Below are positions 18,473-26,217 of a stretch of DNA of 64,000 bases, piece by piece. The notes beneath the pieces are model-generated. The model made no database searches and had not been told where the DNA came from. It saw only the letters and a program-made list of their open reading frames with translations. Position numbers and translations under genes: made by a program. Numbering within the stretch: position 1 is the stretch's first letter; the number at the start of each line of letters is the position of its first letter. This stretch comes from DASSFZ01 sp035292585 (GTDB lineage Bacteria > Chloroflexota > Anaerolineae > Fen-1058), in the NCBI GenBank assembly GCA_035292585.1, contig DATDPU010000163.1, forward strand, positions 62,001 to 126,000. The letters are read 5' to 3'.

Positions 18473-19657
18473 CTACCTTTCTACCGTCACCGGCGCGTGC
18501 TCCCTCAGCCGTGCCACCACTTGCGGCAGCACCTCCAGCACGGTATCGATATCTTCGGGCCGCGTTAGATGCCCTAGCGTCAGCCGCAGCGAACCCACCG
18601 CCCATTCGCGCGGCAGTCCCAGCGCCGTCAACACGAACGACGGCTCGGCTTCGCCGGTGGTGCAGGCCGATCCGGTCGAGACGCAAATGCCTTCCAGATC
18701 GAGCGCCAGCAAAACCGACTCGCCCTCGACACCCCGGATCGCAAACGCGGCGCTGTTCGGCAGCCGTTCAGTCGGGTGGCCGGTTAGTCTGGCATCGGAC
18801 ACGCGCTCCAGCACACCGGCGATCAATCGATCGCGCAACGTCGCGACGCGCGCGTTCTCACTCTCGCGCTGCGCCTGCGCCAAGTGCAAGGCCGTCGCCA
18901 ACCCGACGCACGCGGCGACATTGACTGTACCCGGGCGGCGGCCGCGCTCGTGCCCGCCGCCGGTCAGCGCCGACACCAGTTCGATTCCGCGTCGAACGTA
19001 TAAGACGCCGACACCTTTCGGGCCGTAGAACTTGTGCGCCGAGAGCGCCAACAGATCGACGTTGAGGCGATCGACGTTTAGATCGAGCGCCCCACCCGCC
19101 TGAACCGCATCGGTGTGGAACACGATGCCTTTGCTCTTGGCGATCGCGCCGATCGCAGGCAACGGCTGGATCGTCCCAACTTCGTTGTTGGCATACATCA
19201 CGCTGATCAGGCAGGTGTCGGGCCGGATCGCGCGACCGATCGCATCGGGATCGACCCGCCCATATTCGTCTACTTCGACCAACGTAACATCGAACCCGTG
19301 CAGTTCGTGCAGTTGCTCGGCGGTCGCGCCCACGGCGTGATGCTCGATCGGCGTCGTGATGAGGTGGTTCCCACGGCCGTTTTGGCGCGCGGCCCACGCG
19401 ACACCGCGCAGCGCCAGGTTGTCGCTCTCCGTGCCGCAGCCGGTGAAGACGATCTCCATTGGATTGCAGCCCAATACATCGGCGACGGTCTTGCGCGCCT
19501 GCTCAAGCCCTTTTAGCGCCGCGCGCCCTGCCTGATGGATTGACGACGTGTTGCCGAATGCGCCGGTCCAATACGGCTGCATGGCTTCGACGACACGTGG
19601 ATCGACGGGCGTCGTCGCCGCGTGATCGAGATAAATGCTGCGCTGCGCTTCAGGCAT
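18473..19657 (-). CDS. Cysteine desulfurase (IscS/NifS family)
   Basis: The 394-residue PLP enzyme takes sulfur from cysteine to make a protein persulfide. Seen are the N-terminal YLDHAATTPVDPRV, the PLP lysine in SAHKFYGPKG, and the catalytic cysteine loop CVSTGSACTTGEAEPS. The length is normal for group I desulfurases. I moved the start to the ATG at 19657 because AAGGGGGAG lies just before it; the frame extends to 19690. No IscU or Isc regulator is adjacent, so delivery to MnmA is the most likely role here (inference). Confidence 0.93.
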   Translation of the reverse strand: MPEAQRSIYLDHAATTPVDPRVVEAMQPYWTGAFGNTSSIHQAGRAALKGLEQARKTVADVLGCNPMEIVFTGCGTESDNLALRGVAWAARQNGRGNHLITTPIEHHAVGATAEQLHELHGFDVTLVEVDEYGRVDPDAIGRAIRPDTCLISVMYANNEVGTIQPLPAIGAIAKSKGIVFHTDAVQAGGALDLNVDRLNVDLLALSAHKFYGPKGVGVLYVRRGIELVSALTGGGHERGRRPGTVNVAACVGLATALHLAQAQRESENARVATLRDRLIAGVLERVSDARLTGHPTERLPNSAAFAIRGVEGESVLLALDLEGICVSTGSACTTGEAEPSFVLTALGLPREWAVGSLRLTLGHLTRPEDIDTVLEVLPQVVARLREHAPVTVER

Positions 19658-19692
19658 TGGCTCCCCCTTGAACGCAATCGATTGTAGCACGC

Positions 19693-20115
19693 GGGGAGGG
19701 TCGCGTCAACGGAATCCGCCTGGTGATTATTCACAGCTCAATGGCTCACCGTCCGCGTCCGCTTCGCGCGGCCCGCGAGACGCGGGCCTAGAGCACGTGT
19801 GTGCAATCACCGGAATCCGCAGACTGAACAGTTCGGGCAGCAGCCGTACCCCGCCGCGTCCTCCCCGCCCGCAGTGCAACTGCGGGGCGAACGGGGCTGA
19901 AGTTCGGACAGCAGTTGCACTGCGGTCCGCGCCCTCCGCGCTGTCCCAACGGTCGGCCACCCGGCCAGACAGGCCATCCCACTCCCCGCCATCTTGGTGT
20001 ACAATTTCGCCAGCACACCGGGATACGAACGGGCCTGGGGCGCCCGTTCACCACGAGTATGCCGGGCGCTCCTCAATTGCACTGGCAGCTTCGCGCCGCA
20101 CAACCTACTCCGTGC
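19693..20115. other. Intergenic region with GCAGTTGCACTGC-type palindromes
   Basis: No gene is convincing here. The stretch 19873-19930 carries GCAGTGCAACTGCGG and GCAGTTGCACTGCGG as an inverted pair, part of a dispersed family. CCCGCGAGACGCGGG at about 19776-19790 is a small hairpin. Long open frames here have repeat-like composition. Confidence 0.6.
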
Positions 20116-20125
20116 GATGGGCGAC

Positions 20126-20638
20126 ATGCAAACCGTCTACATTCTGATCGGCGCGCCGGGCTGCGGCAAAACCAGCTGGGCGCTGCAAAACGCGGGGCGC
20201 TTGGGCGCAACCATTCTGTCGGTCGACGTGGTGCGCGATGAAATCCGGCGCAATGGCGGCGATCCCTTCGATGGCGATCGGGTCTTCAACGAGCTGAGCG
20301 CGCGCCTGGCCGAGCGCCTTGCCGGCGGCGCGTCGGTGATCCTGGATGCCACACATTGGCAGCGACCGTATCGGGCTTATGCCGTGAACTGCGCGCGCGC
20401 CAGCGGCGCGAAGGTAGTCGCCATCTGGTTCGATATCCCGCTCGCAGTGTGTTTGCGAAACAACGAGACTCGGCTCGGCAACAGTCCCGGCCTGCGTCGC
20501 GAAGACCCCGAGACGATCCGCCGCATTCACATCGGCCTGGAGCTCCCGTCCATCGAAGACTTCGACGAAATCTGGCGCATCCAAGACGTGAACCAGCGCG
20601 TAATGCGAGGTGATGATGACACCGGACGAAATTCGTAG
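20126..20638 (+). CDS. P-loop kinase (AAA_33/zeta-toxin-like), copy 1
   Basis: The protein of about 170 residues begins with a Walker A (LIGAPGCGKTSWA), then DVVRDEIRRNGGDPFDG, VILDATHWQRPYRAYAV, and WFDIPLAVCLRNNETR. This is the motif order of AAA_33 polynucleotide-kinase and zeta-toxin-like kinases. The substrate is unknown. ATG 20117 or 20126 can serve; 20126 aligns with the paralogue at 21843. It overlaps the SnoaL-like gene by 23 bases. No antitoxin-like partner is adjacent, so a toxin role is not supported. Confidence 0.75.
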   Translation: MQTVYILIGAPGCGKTSWALQNAGRLGATILSVDVVRDEIRRNGGDPFDGDRVFNELSARLAERLAGGASVILDATHWQRPYRAYAVNCARASGAKVVAIWFDIPLAVCLRNNETRLGNSPGLRREDPETIRRIHIGLELPSIEDFDEIWRIQDVNQRVMRGDDDTGRNS

Positions 20639-20984
20639 ACTGATCAGACAAGCCGGGCAAGCCTGGATCGCGGGTGATGCTGATACCTTTGCCGGACTGT
20701 TCACCTCCGACGGAGAATTCGTCGTCCCCGGCAAACGCCGGCAAGGCCCGTCTGCCATTCGCGAAGTGCTCGCCGGCTTTGCGCAAGGCTACTCCGACAT
20801 CAAAATCGACATCCGGCGCATCATCGTCGATGGCGATCAAGCCGTGGTCGAATGGTATTGGGAAGATACCAAGAACGCGACCGGCGTTCGCAACCGAGCC
20901 GACGATGCTATCGTCGTCGATTTCAAAGATGGCCGGATCAGCCGCTGGCGCGAGTACATCGATACCAAGACGCCTGCCATGTAG
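20616..20984 (+). CDS. SnoaL-like (NTF2-fold) protein
   Basis: This 122-residue protein has the NTF2/SnoaL pattern: a long first helix (EIRRLIRQAGQAWIAGDADTFAGLF), TSDGEFVVPGK, and a C-terminal FKDGRISRWREYID, which is typical of SnoaL_2/DUF4440-type proteins. Starts at GTG 20610, ATG 20613 and 20616 are all possible; GCGAGG precedes them. The gene begins inside the kinase-1 gene and is followed by a methyltransferase. The final ATG TAG lies in a dispersed repeat shared with the SCP2 gene end. The ligand or reaction is unknown. Confidence 0.75.
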   Translation: MTPDEIRRLIRQAGQAWIAGDADTFAGLFTSDGEFVVPGKRRQGPSAIREVLAGFAQGYSDIKIDIRRIIVDGDQAVVEWYWEDTKNATGVRNRADDAIVVDFKDGRISRWREYIDTKTPAM

Positions 20985-21010
20985 GAGGCGACTCGTGTCG
21001 CCGATTTTCT
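20978..21010. repeat. Dispersed CATGTAGGAGGCGACTC repeat, second copy
   Basis: CATGTAGGAGGCGACTC here is identical to the left edge of the 10816 element, followed by GTGTCGCCGA against CCGTCGCCGA. It supplies the stop codon of the SnoaL-like gene. Confidence 0.8.
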
Positions 21011-21024
21011 CGGCGCCAACCACC

Positions 21025-21846
21025 ATGCCGACGCAGCTACCGACCCAACCGCCCGATTATTGGCCGCTGTTTGAAGCCTATCATCGTGTCCGCGAGCCGG
21101 TGTACCGGACGATCATTGCCGATGCCCGCTTGCCTACCCCTGCGCGCGTGCTTGACGCCGGGTGTGGCGATGCCTTCTACAGCCGATTGTTGGTCGATGC
21201 ACTCGAACGCCAGGTGCGCGTCATCGCCGTCGATCACAATGCGGGCCTGTTGCAGACCGAGCCGGGGCCTGGCCCCTCCATCCAAGTGTGTTTAAGCGAC
21301 CTGGAACGGATCGGCCTGCGCCGCCAGACACTCGATGTGATCTGGTCGTGTCGCGCGATGCACTCCGCGCGCGATCCCGTGCGCCGTTTGGCGGCGCTCG
21401 CGCCGCTCCTGCGACCCGGCGGCAAGTTCATCGTGGTCGAGAACGACCTGGCGCACTGCCCCATCCTGTCCTGGCCGGCCGAGTTTGAAGATCGCGTTCG
21501 GACGGCGCTCCATCAGTATCTGCGCAGCCAATGTCCGGACGGTGCATCGATCGAACGCTACCATGCCGCCCGGCATCTACCCGCCTGGCTGGAGCGCGCC
21601 GGGCTGACACACGTCTCGATCCACACGTATCCGGTGGAAGATGTCGCGCCCATGCCGCGCGCGGTGGAAGCCTACTGGGTTTTGGCCATGGGCTACCTGG
21701 GCAAGTTGATCGGGCCGCATCTATCCGATGCGGATCGGTGGGCCTATACGCGCGCCTTCGATCCCCAATCGCCAGATTACCTCTTGAACCGGCCAGGCTT
21801 TTATTGCCTGGAGCCACTCACGGTCGGATGCGGCACGGCGCGGTGA
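21025..21846 (+). CDS. Class I SAM-dependent methyltransferase
   Basis: The 273-residue protein has SAM motif I RVLDAGCGDAFYSRLL, an acidic loop IAVDHNAGLL, motif II LDVIWSCRAMHSARDP and motif III LRPGGKFIVVEN. The open frame extends upstream to 20674 but that part overlaps the SnoaL-like gene in another frame, so ATG 21025 is the likely start. The stop TGA overlaps the GTG of the second kinase (GTGA), giving translational coupling. The acceptor substrate is unknown. Confidence 0.85.
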   Translation: MPTQLPTQPPDYWPLFEAYHRVREPVYRTIIADARLPTPARVLDAGCGDAFYSRLLVDALERQVRVIAVDHNAGLLQTEPGPGPSIQVCLSDLERIGLRRQTLDVIWSCRAMHSARDPVRRLAALAPLLRPGGKFIVVENDLAHCPILSWPAEFEDRVRTALHQYLRSQCPDGASIERYHAARHLPAWLERAGLTHVSIHTYPVEDVAPMPRAVEAYWVLAMGYLGKLIGPHLSDADRWAYTRAFDPQSPDYLLNRPGFYCLEPLTVGCGTAR

Positions 21847-22322
21847 CTACGTTGTATGTGCTGATCGGCGTGCCGGGTTCTGGTAAGAGCAGTTGGGCGC
21901 AGCGGAACGCCGAACGGCTGGCCGCAATCATCGTCGGCTCGGATCAAGTGCGCAATGATTTCCGCCAAAGCGGCCGTAACCCGCTCGATGGCGATGCCGT
22001 CTTTGCCGAGGTCGAACGCCGGACGCGCGAACAACTAGCCGCCGGCCAGAATGTGATCCTCGACGCGACACACTATTTGCGCCGATATCGGACGTACGCC
22101 GTCAACCTCGGCCAGGCGCTCGGCGCGCGCCGCGTGGCGCTCTGGTTCGATGTGCCGCTCGCAGACTGCCTGCGCCGCAATGCCGACCGTTCAGACCTGG
22201 CGTTCGGCGATGAGATCGTGCCCGAGCGCATCGTGCGCGAGATGTTCCAGCAGCTCCAACTTCCCCAGCCCGATGAGTTTGACGAGATCCGCCGCCTCAC
22301 GCCGGAAGACCACCCCGCTTGA
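21843..22322 (+). CDS. P-loop kinase (AAA_33/zeta-toxin-like), copy 2
   Basis: This protein of about 159 residues is a paralogue of 20126-20638: LIGVPGSGKSSWAQRNAERL, DQVRNDFRQSGRNPLDGDAV, VILDATHYLRRYRTYAVN, LWFDVPLADCLRRN. The two copies flank the SnoaL-like and methyltransferase genes. The GTG at 21843 overlaps the methyltransferase stop; ATG 21828 is the alternative. The substrate is unknown. Tandem retention with diverged sequence suggests two substrates or a duplicated cassette. Confidence 0.75.
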   Translation: MTTLYVLIGVPGSGKSSWAQRNAERLAAIIVGSDQVRNDFRQSGRNPLDGDAVFAEVERRTREQLAAGQNVILDATHYLRRYRTYAVNLGQALGARRVALWFDVPLADCLRRNADRSDLAFGDEIVPERIVREMFQQLQLPQPDEFDEIRRLTPEDHPA

Positions 22323-22346
22323 CCGCTGTCGCCGACAGCGTATAAT
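22319..22346 (+). promoter_or_regulatory. Putative promoter upstream of enolase with a palindrome in its spacer
   Basis: TTGACC (22319-22324) and TATAAT (22341-22346) are 16 bases apart, a good sigma-70-type match. The spacer holds CGCTGTC-GCC-GACAGCG, a perfect 7-bp inverted repeat that could be an operator. The -35 overlaps the stop codon of the second kinase gene. The enolase ATG is 245 bases downstream. Confidence 0.55.
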
Positions 22347-22394
22347 GCGGCGGGCCGATTGAGAAACAATGGAGGCGGTTCAGCCGCCGCTAAT

Positions 22395-22570
22395 ACTCAA
22401 CCACGGATGACACGGATTTCACAGATAACACATAGCACGGCCTCTCGCCACGACCAAAAGATTGATCCACGAATCGACACGAATGAACACGGATCAAACA
22501 AATATTCGCGCCAATTCGTGTAATTCGCGGACAAAGAATTCGGTGTTATCCGTATCCTCCGTGTCCTCCG
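22395..22570. repeat. Simple CCACGAAT / ACACGGAT repeat tract
   Basis: Loosely periodic copies of CCACGGATGACACGGATT, CCACGAATCGACACGAATG and TCCGTATCCTCCGTGTCCTCC fill the enolase leader. The same vocabulary recurs at about 37940-37965 and 55999-56059. Confidence 0.7.
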
Positions 22571-22590
22571 TGGTAAAAACAGGAGCCGAC

Positions 22591-23874
22591 ATGACCGAGA
22601 TTGAATTTATCAACGCCCGCGAGATACTTGACTCGCGCGGCAACCCCACCGTTGAAGTCGAAGTGGCGCTCGAAGACGGATCGTGGGGCCGGGCCGCCGT
22701 GCCATCCGGCGCATCGACCGGCGAGCACGAAGCCTGGGAACTGCGCGACGGCGATAAATCCCGTTACGGCGGCAAGGGCGTGCTGAAAGCGGTCGAGAAC
22801 GTCAACGGTGTGATCACCGACGCGCTGATCGGAATGGATGCCGTCGAGCAGGTCGAGATCGACGAGACGCTAATCGAACTCGACGGCACGCCCAACAAGT
22901 CGAAACTGGGCGCGAACGCGATCCTGGGCGTCAGCCTGGCCGTCGCCAAGGCGGCGGCCAACGCGCTGGAGCTGCCGCTGTATCGCTACCTCGGCGGCGT
23001 CGAGGCGCGCGTGCTGCCCGTGCCGATGCTGAACATCCTCAACGGCGGCAAGCACGCCGATGACTCGACCGATTTGCAGGAGTTCATGATCCTGCCCGTC
23101 GCCGCGCCGACGTTTGCCGAGGCGTTGCGTTGGGGCGCGGAAACCTACGCCGCGCTCAAGCAGGTGTTGAAGAAACGCGGCTACAACACCAACGTCGGCG
23201 ACGAGGGCGGCTTCGCACCGTCGCTGAAGAGCAACGCCGAAGCGTTCGAAGTGATCACGGAGGCGATCACGGCGGCGGGCTACACGCCGGGCGAACACAT
23301 CTACCTGGGCGCCGACCCGGCCTCTTCCGAATTCTACGAAGACGGCAAGTACGTCCTGAAGAAAGAAGGGAAGAAGCTATCTAGCGCGGAGCTGGTCGAG
23401 TTCTACGCCCAACTGGTCGATCAGTATCCGATCATTTCGATCGAAGATGGCCTGGCCGAGAACGATTGGGACGGGTGGAAGATGCTCACCGCGCGATTGG
23501 GCGATCGGCTGCAGCTCGTCGGCGATGACCTGCTGGTGACCAACGTCGATTTTGTGAAGCGCGCGATCGAGGAGCAGGCGTGCAACTCGCTGCTGTGCAA
23601 GGTCAACCAGATCGGCACCTTGACCGAAGCGATTGCGGCTTCGCGCATGAGCCAGCGCGCGGGGTGGAGCGTCGTGGTCTCGCATCGTTCGGGCGAGACG
23701 GAAGATTCGACGATCGCCGACATCGCCGTGGCGCTCAACGCCGGTCAGATCAAGACCGGCGCGCCGGCGCGTTCGGACCGCATCGCCAAGTACAACCAGT
23801 TGCTGCGCATCGAGGAGGAGCTGGGTGATACGGCAATGTATGCAGGGCGATCGGCCTTTCCGAGGTTGAAGTAG
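22591..23874 (+). CDS. eno: Enolase (phosphopyruvate hydratase)
   Basis: The 427-residue glycolytic enzyme converts 2-phosphoglycerate to phosphoenolpyruvate. Seen are AREILDSRGNPTVEVEV, AVPSGASTGEHEA, the metal and catalytic region VGDEGGFAP, and the signature VSHRSGETEDSTIADIAVAL. The length is standard. The frame is open upstream to 22462 but that is repeat sequence; the ATG at 22591 follows AGGAG. It appears to be a single-gene unit with a long repeat-containing leader. Confidence 0.98.
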   Translation: MTEIEFINAREILDSRGNPTVEVEVALEDGSWGRAAVPSGASTGEHEAWELRDGDKSRYGGKGVLKAVENVNGVITDALIGMDAVEQVEIDETLIELDGTPNKSKLGANAILGVSLAVAKAAANALELPLYRYLGGVEARVLPVPMLNILNGGKHADDSTDLQEFMILPVAAPTFAEALRWGAETYAALKQVLKKRGYNTNVGDEGGFAPSLKSNAEAFEVITEAITAAGYTPGEHIYLGADPASSEFYEDGKYVLKKEGKKLSSAELVEFYAQLVDQYPIISIEDGLAENDWDGWKMLTARLGDRLQLVGDDLLVTNVDFVKRAIEEQACNSLLCKVNQIGTLTEAIAASRMSQRAGWSVVVSHRSGETEDSTIADIAVALNAGQIKTGAPARSDRIAKYNQLLRIEEELGDTAMYAGRSAFPRLK

Positions 23875-23878
23875 CCGG

Positions 23879-24000
23879 GAAACAGGTAAACAGGTGGTTT
23901 GGTAGTTAGTAAATTGGTGATTGGTAAATTGGTTGCGTGCTATCAATTACCAATTTACCGCTGTACCCACTCCCAATTACCAATCTGCAATCCCGAACTC
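23879..24000. repeat. AACAGGTAAACAGGT and AATTGGTAA simple repeat tract
   Basis: AT-rich tract between enolase and a GNAT gene with AAACAGGTAAACAGGT and inverted AATTGGT/ACCAATT units. Similar tracts occur at 34085-34135, 36668-36730 and 38836-38880. Confidence 0.65.
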
Positions 24001-24001
24001 C

Positions 24002-24580
24002 ATGAACCCGGTCCTCCTCGACTTCCCCGATTCCTTCAACACCGAGCGTCTGACCATCCGCGCACCTCGCCAGGGTGATGGCGCCGAGATCGCCCAGGCG
24101 GTGCATGAATCGTTGAACGACCTGCGCCCGTGGATGCCGTGGGCGAAAGAAGAGCCATCGGCCGAGCAGCAGGAAAGCCGCATCCGCAAAGGTTTGGCCG
24201 ATTGGTTGACCCGCACGAACCTGCTGCTTCACCTTTACCTCACCGGGACGGGCGCCTTCGTCGGCGGCAGCGGGCTGCACCGCTTCGATTGGCGCGTGCG
24301 CAAGTTCGAGATCGGCTACTGGGTGCGGACGAAGTTTGCCGGGCAAGGCTACATCACCGAAGCGGTGAACGGGATCACCGCTTTTGCCTTTACGCACTTG
24401 CACGCCAACCGCGTCGAAATCCGGTGCGATGCGAAAAACGTTCGCAGCGCGGCGGTGGCCCGGCGCTGCGGCTTTCTACTCGAAGGCGTTTTGCGCAACG
24501 AGGCCCTGAGCGTCGACGGCGAGTTGCGCGACACGCTGGTCTTCTCGAAGATCAATCCAACCGAGTTCCATCGCGGCTAA
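24002..24580 (+). CDS. GNAT N-acetyltransferase (RimJ/RimL type), copy 1
   Basis: The 192-residue protein has the RimJ/RimL layout: TERLTIRAPRQGDGAEIAQA at the start, IGYWVRTKFAGQGYITEAV with the acetyl-CoA loop (GQGY), and a C-terminal GFLLEGVLRNEALSVDGELRD, which is characteristic of protein N-terminal acetyltransferases. ATG 24002 is chosen because the upstream open frame is repeat. A second GNAT follows 46 bases after the stop, with a GACCTCGGAGGTC repeat between them. The acceptor is unknown. Confidence 0.88.
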   Translation: MNPVLLDFPDSFNTERLTIRAPRQGDGAEIAQAVHESLNDLRPWMPWAKEEPSAEQQESRIRKGLADWLTRTNLLLHLYLTGTGAFVGGSGLHRFDWRVRKFEIGYWVRTKFAGQGYITEAVNGITAFAFTHLHANRVEIRCDAKNVRSAAVARRCGFLLEGVLRNEALSVDGELRDTLVFSKINPTEFHRG

Positions 24581-24582
24581 AC

Positions 24583-24614
24583 AGACCTCCGAGGTCTGCG
24601 AGACCTCGGAGGTC
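24583..24614. repeat. Two adjacent AGACCTCCGAGGTCT-type palindromes
   Basis: 24583-24597 and 24601-24614 are near-identical palindromes placed head to tail between the two GNAT genes. The second contains GGAGG 14 bases before the next ATG. Confidence 0.8.
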
Positions 24615-24626
24615 GCAAGGGTAACC

Positions 24627-25223
24627 ATGCTCATCGAGCCTATCACTCTCACAGGTCGCACCATCCGGCTGGAGCCGCTCTCGCTCGATCACCATACCCG
24701 GCTGTGCGAAGTGGGGTTGGACGAGGAGATTTGGCGCTGGACGACTGCGCTGGTGCGCACGCCGGACGATATGCGGGCTTACCTCGAGACAGCGTTGAAG
24801 TGGCAAGCGGAAAGCACGGCGCTGCCGTTTGTGACCATCGAGCAGTCATCCGGCCGCGCCGTCGGCAGCACGCGCTTCGGCAACATCGATCGAGCGAATC
24901 GCCGCGTCGAAATCGGCTGGACGTGGATCGGGCTGAAGTGGCAGCGCACGTCCGTGAACACCGAGGCGAAATATCTGATGCTGCGACACGCCTTCGAGAC
25001 GTGGGGATGCATCCGCGTCGAGCTGAAGACCGATTCGCTCAACGCGCGCTCGCGCGCCGCCATCCTGCGCATCGGCGCGCAGGAAGAAGGCACGCTGCGC
25101 AATCACATGATCACGGACAGCGGCCGCCTGCGTCACAGCGTCTATTACAGCATCATCGACAGCGAGTGGCCGGAAGTTAAGACCCGGTTGGAAGAGAAAC
25201 TGGCGCGACCCTATCAGAATTGA
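24627..25223 (+). CDS. GNAT N-acetyltransferase (RimJ/RimL type), copy 2
   Basis: This 198-residue RimJ/RimL-like protein has GRTIRLEPLSLDHHTRLCEV, IGWTWIGLKWQRTSVNTEAK and LRHAFETWGCIRVELKTDSL, then GAQEEGTLRNHMIT near the end. The acetyl-CoA loop is the less usual KWQRTSVN form seen in a RimL subgroup. It is only distantly like copy 1, so the pair is not a recent duplication. The acceptor is unknown. Confidence 0.88.
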   Translation: MLIEPITLTGRTIRLEPLSLDHHTRLCEVGLDEEIWRWTTALVRTPDDMRAYLETALKWQAESTALPFVTIEQSSGRAVGSTRFGNIDRANRRVEIGWTWIGLKWQRTSVNTEAKYLMLRHAFETWGCIRVELKTDSLNARSRAAILRIGAQEEGTLRNHMITDSGRLRHSVYYSIIDSEWPEVKTRLEEKLARPYQN

Positions 25224-25290
25224 TGATTGCGGATTGCTGAATGATGATTTACCGGACAGGCAATCCGCAATCGCAGATCAGCAATCCGAA

Positions 25291-25812
25291 ATGCCGCAGG
25301 CAGAACAGGGCGTCGAGATCAGCTTGAAACGTCAGCGCTACCTGGCGCTTCCGCGCACGCTGGCCTTCATCACGCGCGGGCGTGACGAAGTGTTGCTGCT
25401 GCGCGGCGCGCCGACCAAACGCCTCTGGGCGAATAAGTACAACGGCATCGGCGGGCACGTCGAACGCGACGAAGATATTCTGACTTCGGCGGCGCGCGAA
25501 GTGCAGGAGGAGACCGGCCTATCGACTCAGAACCTGCAATTACGCGGCATCGTCAATGTGGATGCCGGCGCCGAGGTTGGCATACTGGTGTTCGTGTTTT
25601 CCGCCGAGTACGTATCGGGTGAGCTGCTGGCTTCCGAAGAGGGGACGCCCGAATGGGTGCGGCGCGCTCAGCTGAACGCGCTGCCCTTAGTAGAAGACTT
25701 GCCCGTTATCATCCCACGCATTCTCGATGCCGGCCCGGATACTCCGCTGTTCTACGCACACACCCACTACGATGCAGACGATCGGCTGGTGATCGATTTC
25801 GCGCAAGAGTGA
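25291..25812 (+). CDS. Nudix hydrolase (MutT-like)
   Basis: The protein of about 173 residues carries a complete Nudix box: GGHVERDEDILTSAAREVQEETG fits Gx5Ex7REUxEExGU and binds the catalytic Mg2+. The preceding LWANKYNGIGGHV is common in 8-oxo-dGTP diphosphatase-like members, so a sanitation role is plausible but not shown. The frame opens at TTG 25234, but 25234-25290 is AATCCGCAATC-type repeat, so ATG 25291 is preferred. Confidence 0.88.
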   Translation: MPQAEQGVEISLKRQRYLALPRTLAFITRGRDEVLLLRGAPTKRLWANKYNGIGGHVERDEDILTSAAREVQEETGLSTQNLQLRGIVNVDAGAEVGILVFVFSAEYVSGELLASEEGTPEWVRRAQLNALPLVEDLPVIIPRILDAGPDTPLFYAHTHYDADDRLVIDFAQE

Positions 25813-25955
25813 TGTCGCCTAGCATTACGCGTCGTCGTCTCCTAGCATCACAACGGCTCAGTATGAGCATCACCTTTCGCTGCTCGCTCCGCCGTGCAAC
25901 TGCGGAGCGAGCAGCGGCCTCGGCAGCAGACTCGCTAAACTTAGCGTGAACGACG

Positions 25956-25985
25956 AAGCGGCTCCGCATAGAGCCGCTTTTGTTT
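25956..25985 (+). terminator. Rho-independent terminator after the Nudix gene
   Basis: AAGCGGCTC and GAGCCGCTT form a perfect 9-bp stem around CGCATA, followed by TTGTTTT. It is among the clearest terminators in the window. Confidence 0.85.
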
Positions 25986-26035
25986 TACGCGCATCAGTTC
26001 GTAAAATCTCCAAGTTGCAGTAGAATAGCCTCGCG

Positions 26036-26169
26036 CTACTGGTCAGTCCAGTTGATTTTGATGGGTAGCCTAGGGCCTTGTGCCCGCCGAAGGCGCCCAC
26101 AACCGCACACGGGGGCGCAAGCAGGGGGCTAGGCTACGGCCCATCGCTTTCAAGTGGACTGACCACTAC
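26036..26169. mobile_element. MITE-like element, family GTAGCCTAG, copy A
   Basis: The ends CTACTGGTCAGTCCA and TGGACTGACCACTAC are inverted, and the match continues inward for about 30 bases (imperfect). The core CACACGGGGGCGCAAGCAGG GGGCTAGGCTACG is shared with copies at 50651-50722, 53341-53514 and, inverted, 59139-59296. There is no transposase gene. The element covers about 134 bases. Confidence 0.75.
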
Positions 26170-26217
26170 TCGGCCTCGCGCCATAACGCGATTGCTCGTC
26201 CTGTTCGACGATCAGAC

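Noticed and set aside
20126..22322. Zeta-type toxin-antitoxin system
   Set aside because: The kinases resemble zeta toxins in fold only; there is no epsilon-like or other antitoxin gene next to either copy.
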